NCBI GenBank assembly: GCA_937893835.1
Contig: CALCSS010000165.1
Span: 1 to 18,001 of the forward strand
DNA: 18,001 bases
Reading direction: 5' to 3'
Source: an uncultured Fidelibacterota bacterium
GTDB taxonomy: Bacteria > Fidelibacterota > Marinisomatia > Marinisomatales > UBA1611
In this document: piece after piece, positions 1 through 7,053 of the stretch
How positions within the stretch are numbered: the stretch's first letter is position 1
Layout of the letters: each line of letters opens with the position of its first letter
The notes under the pieces: model-generated
What the model was told of the DNA's origin: nothing
Databases searched by the model: none
The model's input: the letters and a program-made list of their open reading frames with translations, nothing else
Position numbers and translations under genes: made by a program

Positions 1-191
1 TGAATGGATGGTAGAATCCCACTATATGAGGCCTTTACTCCTTTTGATGCAGAAACAACACCGATTTCTGCAGATAAGACCGTTTTCTTTTCATCAATCG
101 CAATCTGGATGCAATCATCAAGAGTATAGCCCTGGGCCTCAATGATGTTTAGAAATAGAAAAATATATATTAGTACAGTATTAAAATTCAT
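1..191 (-). CDS. TolC-family outer membrane efflux protein, N-terminal fragment
   Basis: This is the first 63 codons of a minus-strand gene that continues beyond base 1. Translating down from the ATG at 191-189 gives a hydrophobic signal peptide (MNFNTVLIYIFLFLNIIEA) that probably ends near residue 19. The motif YTLDDCIQIAIDEKK follows, and then a segment ending YSGILPSI. This pattern (a [YL]TLxxCIxIALxxN-like start, then a helix ending in SGxLPS) is the standard opening of TolC/OEP proteins. Those proteins form trimeric outer-membrane and periplasmic channels for RND, ABC or MFS exporters and for type I secretion. The efflux pump partners would lie to the left of the window and cannot be seen, so the substrate is unknown. 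The gene lies 78 bp downstream of cca on the same strand, and a weak hairpin between them suggests it may have its own promoter. No clear Shine-Dalgarno sequence precedes the ATG. Confidence 0.8.
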   Translation of the reverse strand, partial: MNFNTVLIYIFLFLNIIEAQGYTLDDCIQIAIDEKKTVLSAEIGVVSASKGVKASYSGILPSI

Positions 192-257
192 TTTTTATAT
201 ACAAAATTTAACCTTAAAAGTTGCAAGAATTATTTGCTGATCGGTCTTGAATACAAG

Positions 258-283
258 AAAAAAATGATTCTATGAGTAATCAT
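258..283 (-). terminator. Possible weak intrinsic terminator after cca
   Basis: On the minus strand, ATGATT (283-278) and AATCAT (269-264) form a perfect 6-bp stem around an 8-nt loop. A run of T follows (complement of 258-263). The hairpin overlaps the cca stop codon at 272-270. The stem is short and AT-rich, so it would be weak. It may only attenuate transcription into the tolC-like gene. Confidence 0.35.
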
Positions 284-1691
284 CTTTTATCTTGATCAAA
301 TACTCCATGGCAGCATCATATGTGTTTTGTATTTCTCCTTCAAGTATTGCTTCCTCAATTGATTTTTTTATTACCCCAATGGTACGCCCCTCATTCAGAC
401 CACAAACAGACATGATCTCTTCACCACGAACAGGTGACTGAAACGCCACCATTGCATCTCTCTCTACCACATTCGCCATCTTTTCTTCCACCTTCTGAAA
501 ATTCTTCATATACTGCTTCACTCTCTTGGGATTTTTTGTGGTGATGTCTGCCCTACATAGTATCATTAGATCATCAAGATTCTCTCCCGCCGCGACCATC
601 AGTCGCCTAACTGCAGAGTCGGTTACAATATCTTTGACCAATGCAATTGGACGAAGATGTAAAAGAGTTAATTTTTTTAAATAATGCTTTAGGTCATTTG
701 AGAGTTTCATTCTTTCGGCTACTACATCTATCATCTTTTCACCTATTGCATCATGCCCATGGAAAGTATAACCTTTTTTCTTATCTATTTTTCTTGTAAT
801 TGGCTTTGCAATATCGTGAACAAGTGCTGCAAATCTTAGTTCCATCTTTTCTGATAATTGTGCTGCATTGTCCAACACCTGTAGTGTGTGTGCAAAAATA
901 TCCTTGTGATGCCACTCTGATGTCTGGTCCATCCCGTACATTTTATGAATTTCAGGAAAGACCAATTCCATTAACCCTGTCTTTTGAAGAATTATCAGTC
1001 CGATAGATGGCTTAATTGTATTTAATATCTTAATGAATTCATCTCTTACTCTCTCGCTTGATACAATGGAAATCCTAGAGGCCTGTTCTTTTATGGATCT
1101 ACGACAATCATTCTCAATATCAAAACCTAGTTTAGATGCGAAATATGCTGCTCGCATCATTCTTAGTGGATCTTCAGAGAATGTTTCATCCGGGCTCAGT
1201 GGTGTTTTAATTATTTTTTTCTCTATATCTGATATGCCTCCAAATGGGTCTGTCAGTTCCCCAAAACGAGATGGACCAATATTCATGGCCATTGCATTTA
1301 TGGTAAAATCCCTTCGCAATAGATCACCTTCTAGATCAGTATAGGTTATCTCAGATGGTTTTCTTGAATCATCTGTGTATGATTCCTTTCGTGCGGTTGC
1401 CACCTCAATTTGCAGATCTTTTCTTGGAATGAGCGCAGTCCCAAATTTTTTGAAAGGCACAATTTTTTTGTGACCCAACTCATAAGCCAATTTTTTCGCA
1501 AATGGAATACCTTCACCAATTGTCATAATATCTATGTCATTGATAGTATTTCCCATCAAAAGATCTCTAACAAAGCCACCTACCACATAAACATCAATGC
1601 CTTCACTATCACCCAAATTACCTGCTTTGTTGAGAACAACTTTAATTGAATCATATTTAGAAGAATTCAATATTTCTTTGATATTTGCCAT
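270..1691 (-). CDS. cca: CCA tRNA nucleotidyltransferase (class II) with HD domain
   Basis: This 473-residue protein adds or repairs the 3' CCA end of tRNAs, or part of it if a separate A-adding enzyme exists. The N-terminal polymerase head shows the class II nucleotidyltransferase signature: VGGFVRDLL (37-45) followed by the metal-binding pair D52 and D54 in NDIDI. RRDFTINAMA (126-135) comes next, and then EDPLR (173-177), which matches the EDxxR motif that pairs with the incoming CTP or ATP. A metal-dependent phosphohydrolase HD domain follows, with the H292-D293 pair in LVHDIAKP and HGHD at 311-314. The length is normal for HD-containing CCA enzymes. The ATG at 1691 gives a complete head domain. 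Its 5' end faces the divergent DUF4835-like gene across a short gap. A CCA-adding, C-adding or A-adding enzyme and a poly(A) polymerase are hard to tell apart by sequence alone. The CCA/tRNA role is well supported and full CCA specificity less so. Confidence 0.93.
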   Translation of the reverse strand: MANIKEILNSSKYDSIKVVLNKAGNLGDSEGIDVYVVGGFVRDLLMGNTINDIDIMTIGEGIPFAKKLAYELGHKKIVPFKKFGTALIPRKDLQIEVATARKESYTDDSRKPSEITYTDLEGDLLRRDFTINAMAMNIGPSRFGELTDPFGGISDIEKKIIKTPLSPDETFSEDPLRMMRAAYFASKLGFDIENDCRRSIKEQASRISIVSSERVRDEFIKILNTIKPSIGLIILQKTGLMELVFPEIHKMYGMDQTSEWHHKDIFAHTLQVLDNAAQLSEKMELRFAALVHDIAKPITRKIDKKKGYTFHGHDAIGEKMIDVVAERMKLSNDLKHYLKKLTLLHLRPIALVKDIVTDSAVRRLMVAAGENLDDLMILCRADITTKNPKRVKQYMKNFQKVEEKMANVVERDAMVAFQSPVRGEEIMSVCGLNEGRTIGVIKKSIEEAILEGEIQNTYDAAMEYLIKIKDDYS

Positions 1692-1762
1692 ACCCTAAAT
1701 TACCCAGATTCATCACATACAAACACCTTGTAGATAAAAGCCTTTTTTATCAATTTCTAGTT
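1692..1762. promoter_or_regulatory. Divergent intergenic region between cca and the DUF4835-like gene
   Basis: This 71-bp gap should hold promoters for both divergent genes. It contains a perfect 7-bp inverted repeat, GATAAAA (1733-1739) and TTTTATC (1745-1751), with a 5-nt centre. That arrangement fits a dimeric operator. A weak minus-strand -35-like TTGATA (complement of 1748-1753) overlaps it. I see no convincing -10 pair, so exact promoter positions are not claimed. Confidence 0.3.
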
Positions 1763-2614
1763 GTGGCCAGTAGAATCATACTCTCTATTTATCTTGTTTC
1801 CCTATCTGTCAACATTGCACTCGCACAATTCTCTTCTGTAGATGTTACTATCGATGATCGATTGTTAAGGAGTGATCAGAGACAAGAGATAATCAATCTA
1901 AATAGCGATATCAAAAGGTTCTACCTAAATACAACCTGGGATGATAACTATAGTGACCTCTCGATTCCATTGTATGTTCAGATCATATTTGAGGGAGTCA
2001 CAGAAAAGGGAAATGAATCGATCTATAACTGCCAGGCTCTTTTTTCCAATGGAGGAGACCTGAGATATTTTGATAAAAGTGTCCAATTTTATTATAACTC
2101 TGGAAGTAGTCTATACTATGACCCTGTACTCTTCGAGCCATTGACAGGATTTTTTGCATATTATGCTCACCTCATACTGGCAGGTGAAATAGACACCTAT
2201 GAGCTAAACGGTGGGAACAGCTCTTTTGAACTTGCCAGAGATATAGCATTACGAGGTTCATCGTCTGACTATAAGAAAGGCTGGGGATCGCGAACAACAC
2301 TCGTAGATAACCTTAATAGAAATAATGGTCTTAGAAAGACACGGCTTGCATGGTATATAGCAATGGACCTCTTTAAAAATGGAGAGATGGACGCTGTATT
2401 AGAAGAGATGAATACAATGATAAATGGAATTGACCAATCATATAGAGATGTTGGCAGAGACAATCATACACAATATTTTTTAAAGATCCATTCAAAGAAG
2501 ATCGCCAAGATCTTATCTATGCTCGGGCAAAGAGAGTTACTCAAAGATATGAAAGAACTAGATCCAGATCGACGCGATATATATCAATCCACCTTGGAGA
2601 CCATATCAAAATAG
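1763..2614 (+). CDS. Exported DUF4835-like protein (PorD-like, possible type IX secretion accessory)
   Basis: I chose GTG at 1763. It yields a textbook signal peptide (MASRIILSIYLVSLSVNIALA, cleavage before QF) and a 283-residue protein. The frame stays open upstream to a TTG at 1685, but that start would overlap the cca start and put 26 polar residues ahead of the signal peptide. No strong Shine-Dalgarno sequence is seen. The mature part resembles DUF4835: an early VDVTIDDRLL strand, a FYLNTTWDD segment, and FFAYYAHLILAGEIDTYELN at about residues 130-149, followed by GG, FELARDIA and a GW segment. In Bacteroidetes this family is periplasmic or envelope-associated, and as I recall it is annotated as PorD, linked to type IX secretion. 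No other secretion gene is present here. The family assignment is by remembered pattern and the secretion role is inference. Its 3' end overlaps the convergent glycosyltransferase gene by 31 bp. Confidence 0.72.
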   Translation: MASRIILSIYLVSLSVNIALAQFSSVDVTIDDRLLRSDQRQEIINLNSDIKRFYLNTTWDDNYSDLSIPLYVQIIFEGVTEKGNESIYNCQALFSNGGDLRYFDKSVQFYYNSGSSLYYDPVLFEPLTGFFAYYAHLILAGEIDTYELNGGNSSFELARDIALRGSSSDYKKGWGSRTTLVDNLNRNNGLRKTRLAWYIAMDLFKNGEMDAVLEEMNTMINGIDQSYRDVGRDNHTQYFLKIHSKKIAKILSMLGQRELLKDMKELDPDRRDIYQSTLETISK

Positions 2615-3633
2615 GTATTCTTTCCTGCAAGAAAGTGGACCAATACAATTGGCTTTCGACAAAGTTTTTTCAAAATATCTCTATCGCTTAGTTTCCTAAT
2701 CGCCATAAAACGTTTTCGTCTACCTATTATGGTAAATGGATGTAATGCTACCCAGAACAAAGATCTGATAATGCCCGAAACATGATTGAAGTCAAGTTTG
2801 ATGGTGGCATATGCCATTGCAATAAACTCAAGCATGATCCGTATCGTTCCAAGATAAAATGAATTTGGTATAGAATAATTTGAGAATATCATCAATAGAC
2901 TATTACGATGATTTAGATAATATTTGCGATGACTATGCATAGGCAATGAAACTGCATTCTTATGCAAAACTCTAGATTCTGGTTCTACCCATACTTGATA
3001 TCCCATTGCCTGAAGACGCCAACAGAGATCGATCTCTTCCATATGTGCAAAAAATACCTCATCAAACTTCCCGGCCTTTATAAAAAGATCCTTTTTGACC
3101 ATCATTGAGGTTCCTGATGCCCAAAAGCAAGGGGCGGCATCATCATATTGCCCATTATCTTTTTCCTGTTCTAGAAATAATCGCCCTCTTGCAAATGGAT
3201 AGCAGAATATGTCCATATGCCCCCCAGAACCTCCTGCATAATCAAAGATCGTTCTATCAAAATAGTTTAAAATCTTAGGCTGTACGGCAGCAATCTCATC
3301 CTTCCCCTCAATACATTTAACTAAATGACCCAGCCAGTCTGAATCTTGAATTGTATCATTATTTAAAAAGACAAGGTAATCACCATTCGCAATTTCCGCA
3401 CCTCTATTGCATCCACCTGCATACCCATAATTGCGGTCATTCTCTAACAAAGTGACCATTGGATGATTCTCTTTTATCCAATTCTGGCTGCCATCTGTTG
3501 AGGCATTATCGCATACTATGATCTCATAGGAATCAAAGCGTGTCTTCTTCAATGAGCCTATGCACTCTGACAGTATTTCAATTCCATTCCAATGAGGAAT
3601 GATTATTGAAACTTTAGGTGGGTCTTTGGTCAT
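2584..3633 (-). CDS. GT2-family glycosyltransferase (rhamnosyltransferase-like)
   Basis: This 349-residue enzyme has a GT-A fold that should transfer a sugar from a nucleotide-sugar donor at the cytoplasmic face of the membrane. Visible motifs in order are VSIIIPHWNG (8-17), the CDNASTDGS nucleotide-binding turn (41-49), the NND metal-binding variant of DxD (91-93), WASGTSMMVKKD (171-182), and AHMEEIDLCWRL (196-207), which carries the acidic catalytic and acceptor residues. This layout matches the WbbL/rhamnosyltransferase-like branch of GT2. The C-terminal 100 residues are amphipathic with an LEFIAMAYATIKL-like hydrophobic stretch, which suggests peripheral membrane attachment. The ATG lies 15 bp after the stop of the DUF2723 gene, so the two are very likely co-transcribed and may act on one glycan. 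It is the last gene of the minus-strand string and converges on the DUF4835-like gene. Donor and acceptor are unknown. Confidence 0.9.
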   Translation of the reverse strand: MTKDPPKVSIIIPHWNGIEILSECIGSLKKTRFDSYEIIVCDNASTDGSQNWIKENHPMVTLLENDRNYGYAGGCNRGAEIANGDYLVFLNNDTIQDSDWLGHLVKCIEGKDEIAAVQPKILNYFDRTIFDYAGGSGGHMDIFCYPFARGRLFLEQEKDNGQYDDAAPCFWASGTSMMVKKDLFIKAGKFDEVFFAHMEEIDLCWRLQAMGYQVWVEPESRVLHKNAVSLPMHSHRKYYLNHRNSLLMIFSNYSIPNSFYLGTIRIMLEFIAMAYATIKLDFNHVSGIIRSLFWVALHPFTIIGRRKRFMAIRKLSDRDILKKLCRKPIVLVHFLAGKNTYFDMVSKVD

Positions 3634-3648
3634 GGAGACCTGAATATC

Positions 3649-6648
3649 TTATCCGCCGGAGCGAACCTCATCCAATATCTTTCTTGCGTTATCATCTTTT
3701 GGATTTCGATTTACCCATTCAGATAATATAACCTCAGCATCTGCTAATCTATTGGTCTCTCTATATATGAATACGAGTGATGAGACTATCTCTGGGTATG
3801 CTTTTTCCCAGCGAGACCATTTCCCTTTCTTCATTGTATTTCTATTATATCCCTGGGCCCTAACCATTATTTCCATCTGCAAGAAATCAGTCCTCATTTT
3901 CTCCAATGTCTCTATGGCCTTGTCCGTATCATTTAAGTCTCTGTAGAAAGTGTTGGCGTAATCAACGCGATTAAGCGGTTTTCCACCTTCACGGTCCAAT
4001 AGAGTTTGTATAATGTCTCTCATCGAGGCCAATTCACCTAGGTCACCATATATTCGAGCTACTTGATAATGAAGATCCTCAGACTGAATAGGGATGGTAT
4101 TCTCTGGAATCTTTTCTTCCATCTTATCAAGGGTATGAATGATCTTCTCTTTTAATTCTGCCAATTTTTTCTCTGAACCATCCTTCTTCTTTTTTAACTG
4201 ATTCTGATAATCCATATAGAAGGTGAATGCCAATTGGACATAGGCACTTCTGTAATTCTGCAGGAGTCGCTTGGTCTGTTTATTGAAATAGATCGCTTCA
4301 TTCCCAAGATTTCTAAACATATATCCTGGCTGATATTCCTTGGACCAACCCTGGCTCTTTTCTTCCTCTGTATCATTAAACACAGCCTGACCTCGATCTG
4401 ATCTTGATGGATCGATCATATTATTATAAAAATCATCTTGGTCAAAATTTGTTGACCATTCTTTGGTGCCTACATCTCTCATCAAATTTTCATACATCTT
4501 ATCAGTATCAACTGGTGATGTTCTATGGCTTTTCAATTGAAATGTCAGGCCTTGCATATCAAGAAATTTATCAAGCCCTATACGATTTTGTTGAGAGACC
4601 GTTACAGCAAAATAAATTGGTATTCTCCAAGCAGCATCGTTGATTATTCGCATTATCATCATATCTTGGACCCTAAGAGCTTGACCCTGATATGTTGGCC
4701 TCATCTCCCATTCTATGTATCCTTTTTTATTCTTTGGATCATTATAAACCGGAACTTTGACCTTTTGCTTTTCCCAACGCTGTAGACTGGAGGTCAACTG
4801 ATCGATCTTTCTATCACTGAGTGATATGAATTGCGTTTCTTTTGGACGTTTATCTCGCCATTGTTTGATATACCAAGGGGTATTGAGAAGACTAAGGTTT
4901 ACTACCGCCACATCTGTCCTGACATTCTCAACCTCTTGAAGATACCAAAGTGGAAAGGTATCATTATCTCCATTGGTAAAGATCACACCATTCGGTTCAC
5001 AGGACTGGAGGATATTATAACTATAGTCCCATGCGACAAAGTTACCAGAACGATCATGCGAGTGATAATTGGCACTCGCCATCATACTTGGGACAAATAT
5101 GATCTGCATTATCAGCACAAGAACGATCAATCTCTTGCTCAATTCTGAGTCTTTTACATACTTGGATATCCACTCACTGATTGCAGCAACTCCTACTCCT
5201 ATCCACACTGAAAAGGCAAAGAAACTACCTACATATGAATAGTCTCTCTCTCTTGGCTGAGGATCGTCTTGATTAAGATATATGATAAGGGCATATCCGG
5301 TCATAATAAATAATGACATAATGGAAAAGGCCATTCTCTCATCACGATAGGCGTGGTAGAACATTCCAATGATCCCAAGTATGAATGCTAGAGGAAGTCC
5401 AAATTGAGTAAGATCAATCCCATCCTCACTGCTTTTTGCACCCATATTTATGACACTCGGATCTGATGCAGGACCTCTACCTGCAAACTGCCAGAGAAAA
5501 TACCGGTTATACATTTTTCGTATTTGATAGTCCCAGAAGTAATCCCACTGTTTAGATGATTGATGCCTGCCATAGGTTCTTTTTTGTGAAGAAGAAAATG
5601 CTCTGCCCGGACCTTCGGGATAGCCAACTACCTCATGAATAGGAGGAATACCATTGAAGCGTCTAGGCAATATCCCAACATCACCATATTGCTCACGCTC
5701 TAGATATGAGATAAATGCCTCCACTGTCTCAGGATCATTTTCATCAATACCTGGATTTTGGTTTGAACGAATAAATATTAATGCATAGGTGGAGTACCCT
5801 ATGAGAACAAGGACCATTGAGGTTAGAGCAACAGACATAAGTTTTTTCTGATTGGAGATCGCCCATACCATTGCACCAAATATCGCAAAAACTAGAAAAC
5901 CCGTTGGTAACACTCCAATGGCATCCGCTATTTTTGGCATGCCCTTTATGATAATATTATGGATAATAAAAAAGACAACTGCGGTGATAGCCATGGTTAA
6001 TCCAAAGGTAGACCACTCAAACCTATATTTTCTGAAATAGATGACAAGAGCAACAAAAGGAAGGGTCAATAGATTCAATAAATGTAAGCCTGTAGCCAGA
6101 CCGATCATATAGGCAATGATAAGAATGTATCTCTCATGGCCTTTTTCGTCTGCTTTTTCACTCCATAATAGAATGAGCCAAACAACAATGGCAGTAAAAA
6201 AGGTACTAAATGAATATACTTCTGCCTCTACAGCATTGAACCAATGACTATCTGTAAATGCAAATGTAAGAGAGCCAACAACCGCGGCACCGAAGGCTAT
6301 CAAAGCATCCCGTTTTGATTCTATCTTTCCTCGCCAATGGTTGACAATCTGTACGATGATAAGGTAAAGAAAAAATACCGCAAAGGCACTTGATAATGGA
6401 GATAGAATATTGACCCTGAATGCTATGTCCTCACTAATGGGGAGCATCGATGCTATCCTACCTAAAAGTAGAAATAAGGGGCTCCCTGGTGGATGGGGGA
6501 CTCCAAGAGTATATGCCACAGCAATAAATTCGCCACAGTCCCAGTAGGACACTGAGGGGGCCATGGTATCATAATAGACCAAAAATGAGATCCCCAAGAT
6601 AATAAAAGCAAGCAGGCGGTTAGTGCGAATGTAATCAGGAGAGATCAT
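3649..6648 (-). CDS. DUF2723 (GT117, TMEM260-like) polytopic membrane glycosyltransferase with C-terminal TPR-like region
   Basis: This is a 999-residue polytopic membrane protein. The N-terminus carries the DUF2723 signature: an early transmembrane helix, then SYWDCGEFIAVAY (34-46) with acidic residues D37 and E40, then PHPPGSP (51-57). These match the first extracytoplasmic loop of GT-C enzymes, where the acidic pair is catalytic. Many transmembrane helices follow to about residue 520. Further conserved motifs are NQDDPQPRERDYSYVGSFF (459-477) and FTNGDNDTFPLWYLQE (557-572). From about residue 850 to the end the sequence is helical and TPR-like, which fits a soluble partner-binding or acceptor-binding tail. 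Eukaryotic TMEM260 O-mannosylates extracellular protein domains, and bacterial members are CAZy GT117. The likely role is adding a sugar from a lipid-linked donor to exported proteins or glycans. Its ATG shares one base with the DUF1844 stop (TAATG), so translation is coupled. The GT2 gene follows 15 bp later. Confidence 0.88.
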   Translation of the reverse strand: MISPDYIRTNRLLAFIILGISFLVYYDTMAPSVSYWDCGEFIAVAYTLGVPHPPGSPLFLLLGRIASMLPISEDIAFRVNILSPLSSAFAVFFLYLIIVQIVNHWRGKIESKRDALIAFGAAVVGSLTFAFTDSHWFNAVEAEVYSFSTFFTAIVVWLILLWSEKADEKGHERYILIIAYMIGLATGLHLLNLLTLPFVALVIYFRKYRFEWSTFGLTMAITAVVFFIIHNIIIKGMPKIADAIGVLPTGFLVFAIFGAMVWAISNQKKLMSVALTSMVLVLIGYSTYALIFIRSNQNPGIDENDPETVEAFISYLEREQYGDVGILPRRFNGIPPIHEVVGYPEGPGRAFSSSQKRTYGRHQSSKQWDYFWDYQIRKMYNRYFLWQFAGRGPASDPSVINMGAKSSEDGIDLTQFGLPLAFILGIIGMFYHAYRDERMAFSIMSLFIMTGYALIIYLNQDDPQPRERDYSYVGSFFAFSVWIGVGVAAISEWISKYVKDSELSKRLIVLVLIMQIIFVPSMMASANYHSHDRSGNFVAWDYSYNILQSCEPNGVIFTNGDNDTFPLWYLQEVENVRTDVAVVNLSLLNTPWYIKQWRDKRPKETQFISLSDRKIDQLTSSLQRWEKQKVKVPVYNDPKNKKGYIEWEMRPTYQGQALRVQDMMIMRIINDAAWRIPIYFAVTVSQQNRIGLDKFLDMQGLTFQLKSHRTSPVDTDKMYENLMRDVGTKEWSTNFDQDDFYNNMIDPSRSDRGQAVFNDTEEEKSQGWSKEYQPGYMFRNLGNEAIYFNKQTKRLLQNYRSAYVQLAFTFYMDYQNQLKKKKDGSEKKLAELKEKIIHTLDKMEEKIPENTIPIQSEDLHYQVARIYGDLGELASMRDIIQTLLDREGGKPLNRVDYANTFYRDLNDTDKAIETLEKMRTDFLQMEIMVRAQGYNRNTMKKGKWSRWEKAYPEIVSSLVFIYRETNRLADAEVILSEWVNRNPKDDNARKILDEVRSGG

Positions 6649-6974
6649 TATTCTTTCTCCAATGAGCCAGTGGGTATATCTTTGGTCAATTTTTTATCAA
6701 AGACCTCAGGTGGCTTCTTTTTAATAAATTCCATTCTCAGTTCACTAACTGTATTGATCAACATTTGTTCCTCATATTCTGACATATTACCTTCGGCCTT
6801 TGACTGAAGCATGTCCAAGAGATCAATATAGTAAGATGCCTGTTCCAGGTTAACCTCTGTTTCATTGGTCACTGGATTTTCCATATGCCCCATTGCCACC
6901 CTGGCACTTGTCTTGAAAGTACTCACAAGATATAAAAATAGACGTTCTTCCTTATCAAGGCTCTCTTGCCTCAT
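6648..6974 (-). CDS. DUF1844 family small protein
   Basis: This 108-residue soluble protein matches DUF1844, whose members look like LV...A...LG...NP...L..A...IDLL..L..K..GN....E...L...L..LRM.F. Here that pattern reads FLYLVSTFKTSARVAMGH (13-30), LEQASYYIDLLDMLQSKAEG (43-62), and later SELRMEFIKK. The family has no established function. It is short and helical, and it often sits beside housekeeping genes. The ATG is preceded by GGAG with a 4-nt gap, a good Shine-Dalgarno sequence on the short side of ideal spacing. The stop codon overlaps the DUF2723 start by one base. The acidic and basic C-terminal tail after residue 88 is probably disordered. The family call is firm and its role is unknown. 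Confidence 0.85.
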   Translation of the reverse strand: MRQESLDKEERLFLYLVSTFKTSARVAMGHMENPVTNETEVNLEQASYYIDLLDMLQSKAEGNMSEYEEQMLINTVSELRMEFIKKKPPEVFDKKLTKDIPTGSLEKE

Positions 6975-7040
6975 TCACACTCCATTAAGATTGTTTATGA
7001 TGGATTTAAAGTCGGGGAATTTAATTCGACTATACACCAT
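6975..7040 (-). CDS. Possible 21-residue peptide ORF between recG and the DUF1844 gene
   Basis: In the 79-bp gap after recG, a minus-strand ATG at 7040 opens MVYSRIKFPDFKSIINNLNG followed by V and TGA at 6977-6975. The stop directly abuts the DUF1844 ATG, so the GGAG Shine-Dalgarno sequence of that gene lies inside the last codons of this ORF. The composition is protein-like, and the frame is open a few codons further upstream without another standard start. No Shine-Dalgarno sequence precedes the ATG. It could be a leader peptide that couples translation, a remnant of a larger gene, or chance. Confidence 0.25.
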   Translation of the reverse strand: MVYSRIKFPDFKSIINNLNGV

Positions 7041-7053
7041 ACGAAATGTTTCA

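Noticed and set aside
1033..1344. Plus-strand open frame of 103 codons
   Set aside because: It is antisense to conserved motifs of cca (RRDFTINAMA and EDPLR) and shows no family pattern of its own.
2617..2637. Hairpin CTTTC...GAAAG after the DUF4835-like gene as a terminator
   Set aside because: The stem is only 5 bp and no T run follows. It lies within the coding sequence of the GT2 gene.
4831..5148. Plus-strand open frame of 105 codons
   Set aside because: It is antisense to the conserved soluble part of the DUF2723 protein.
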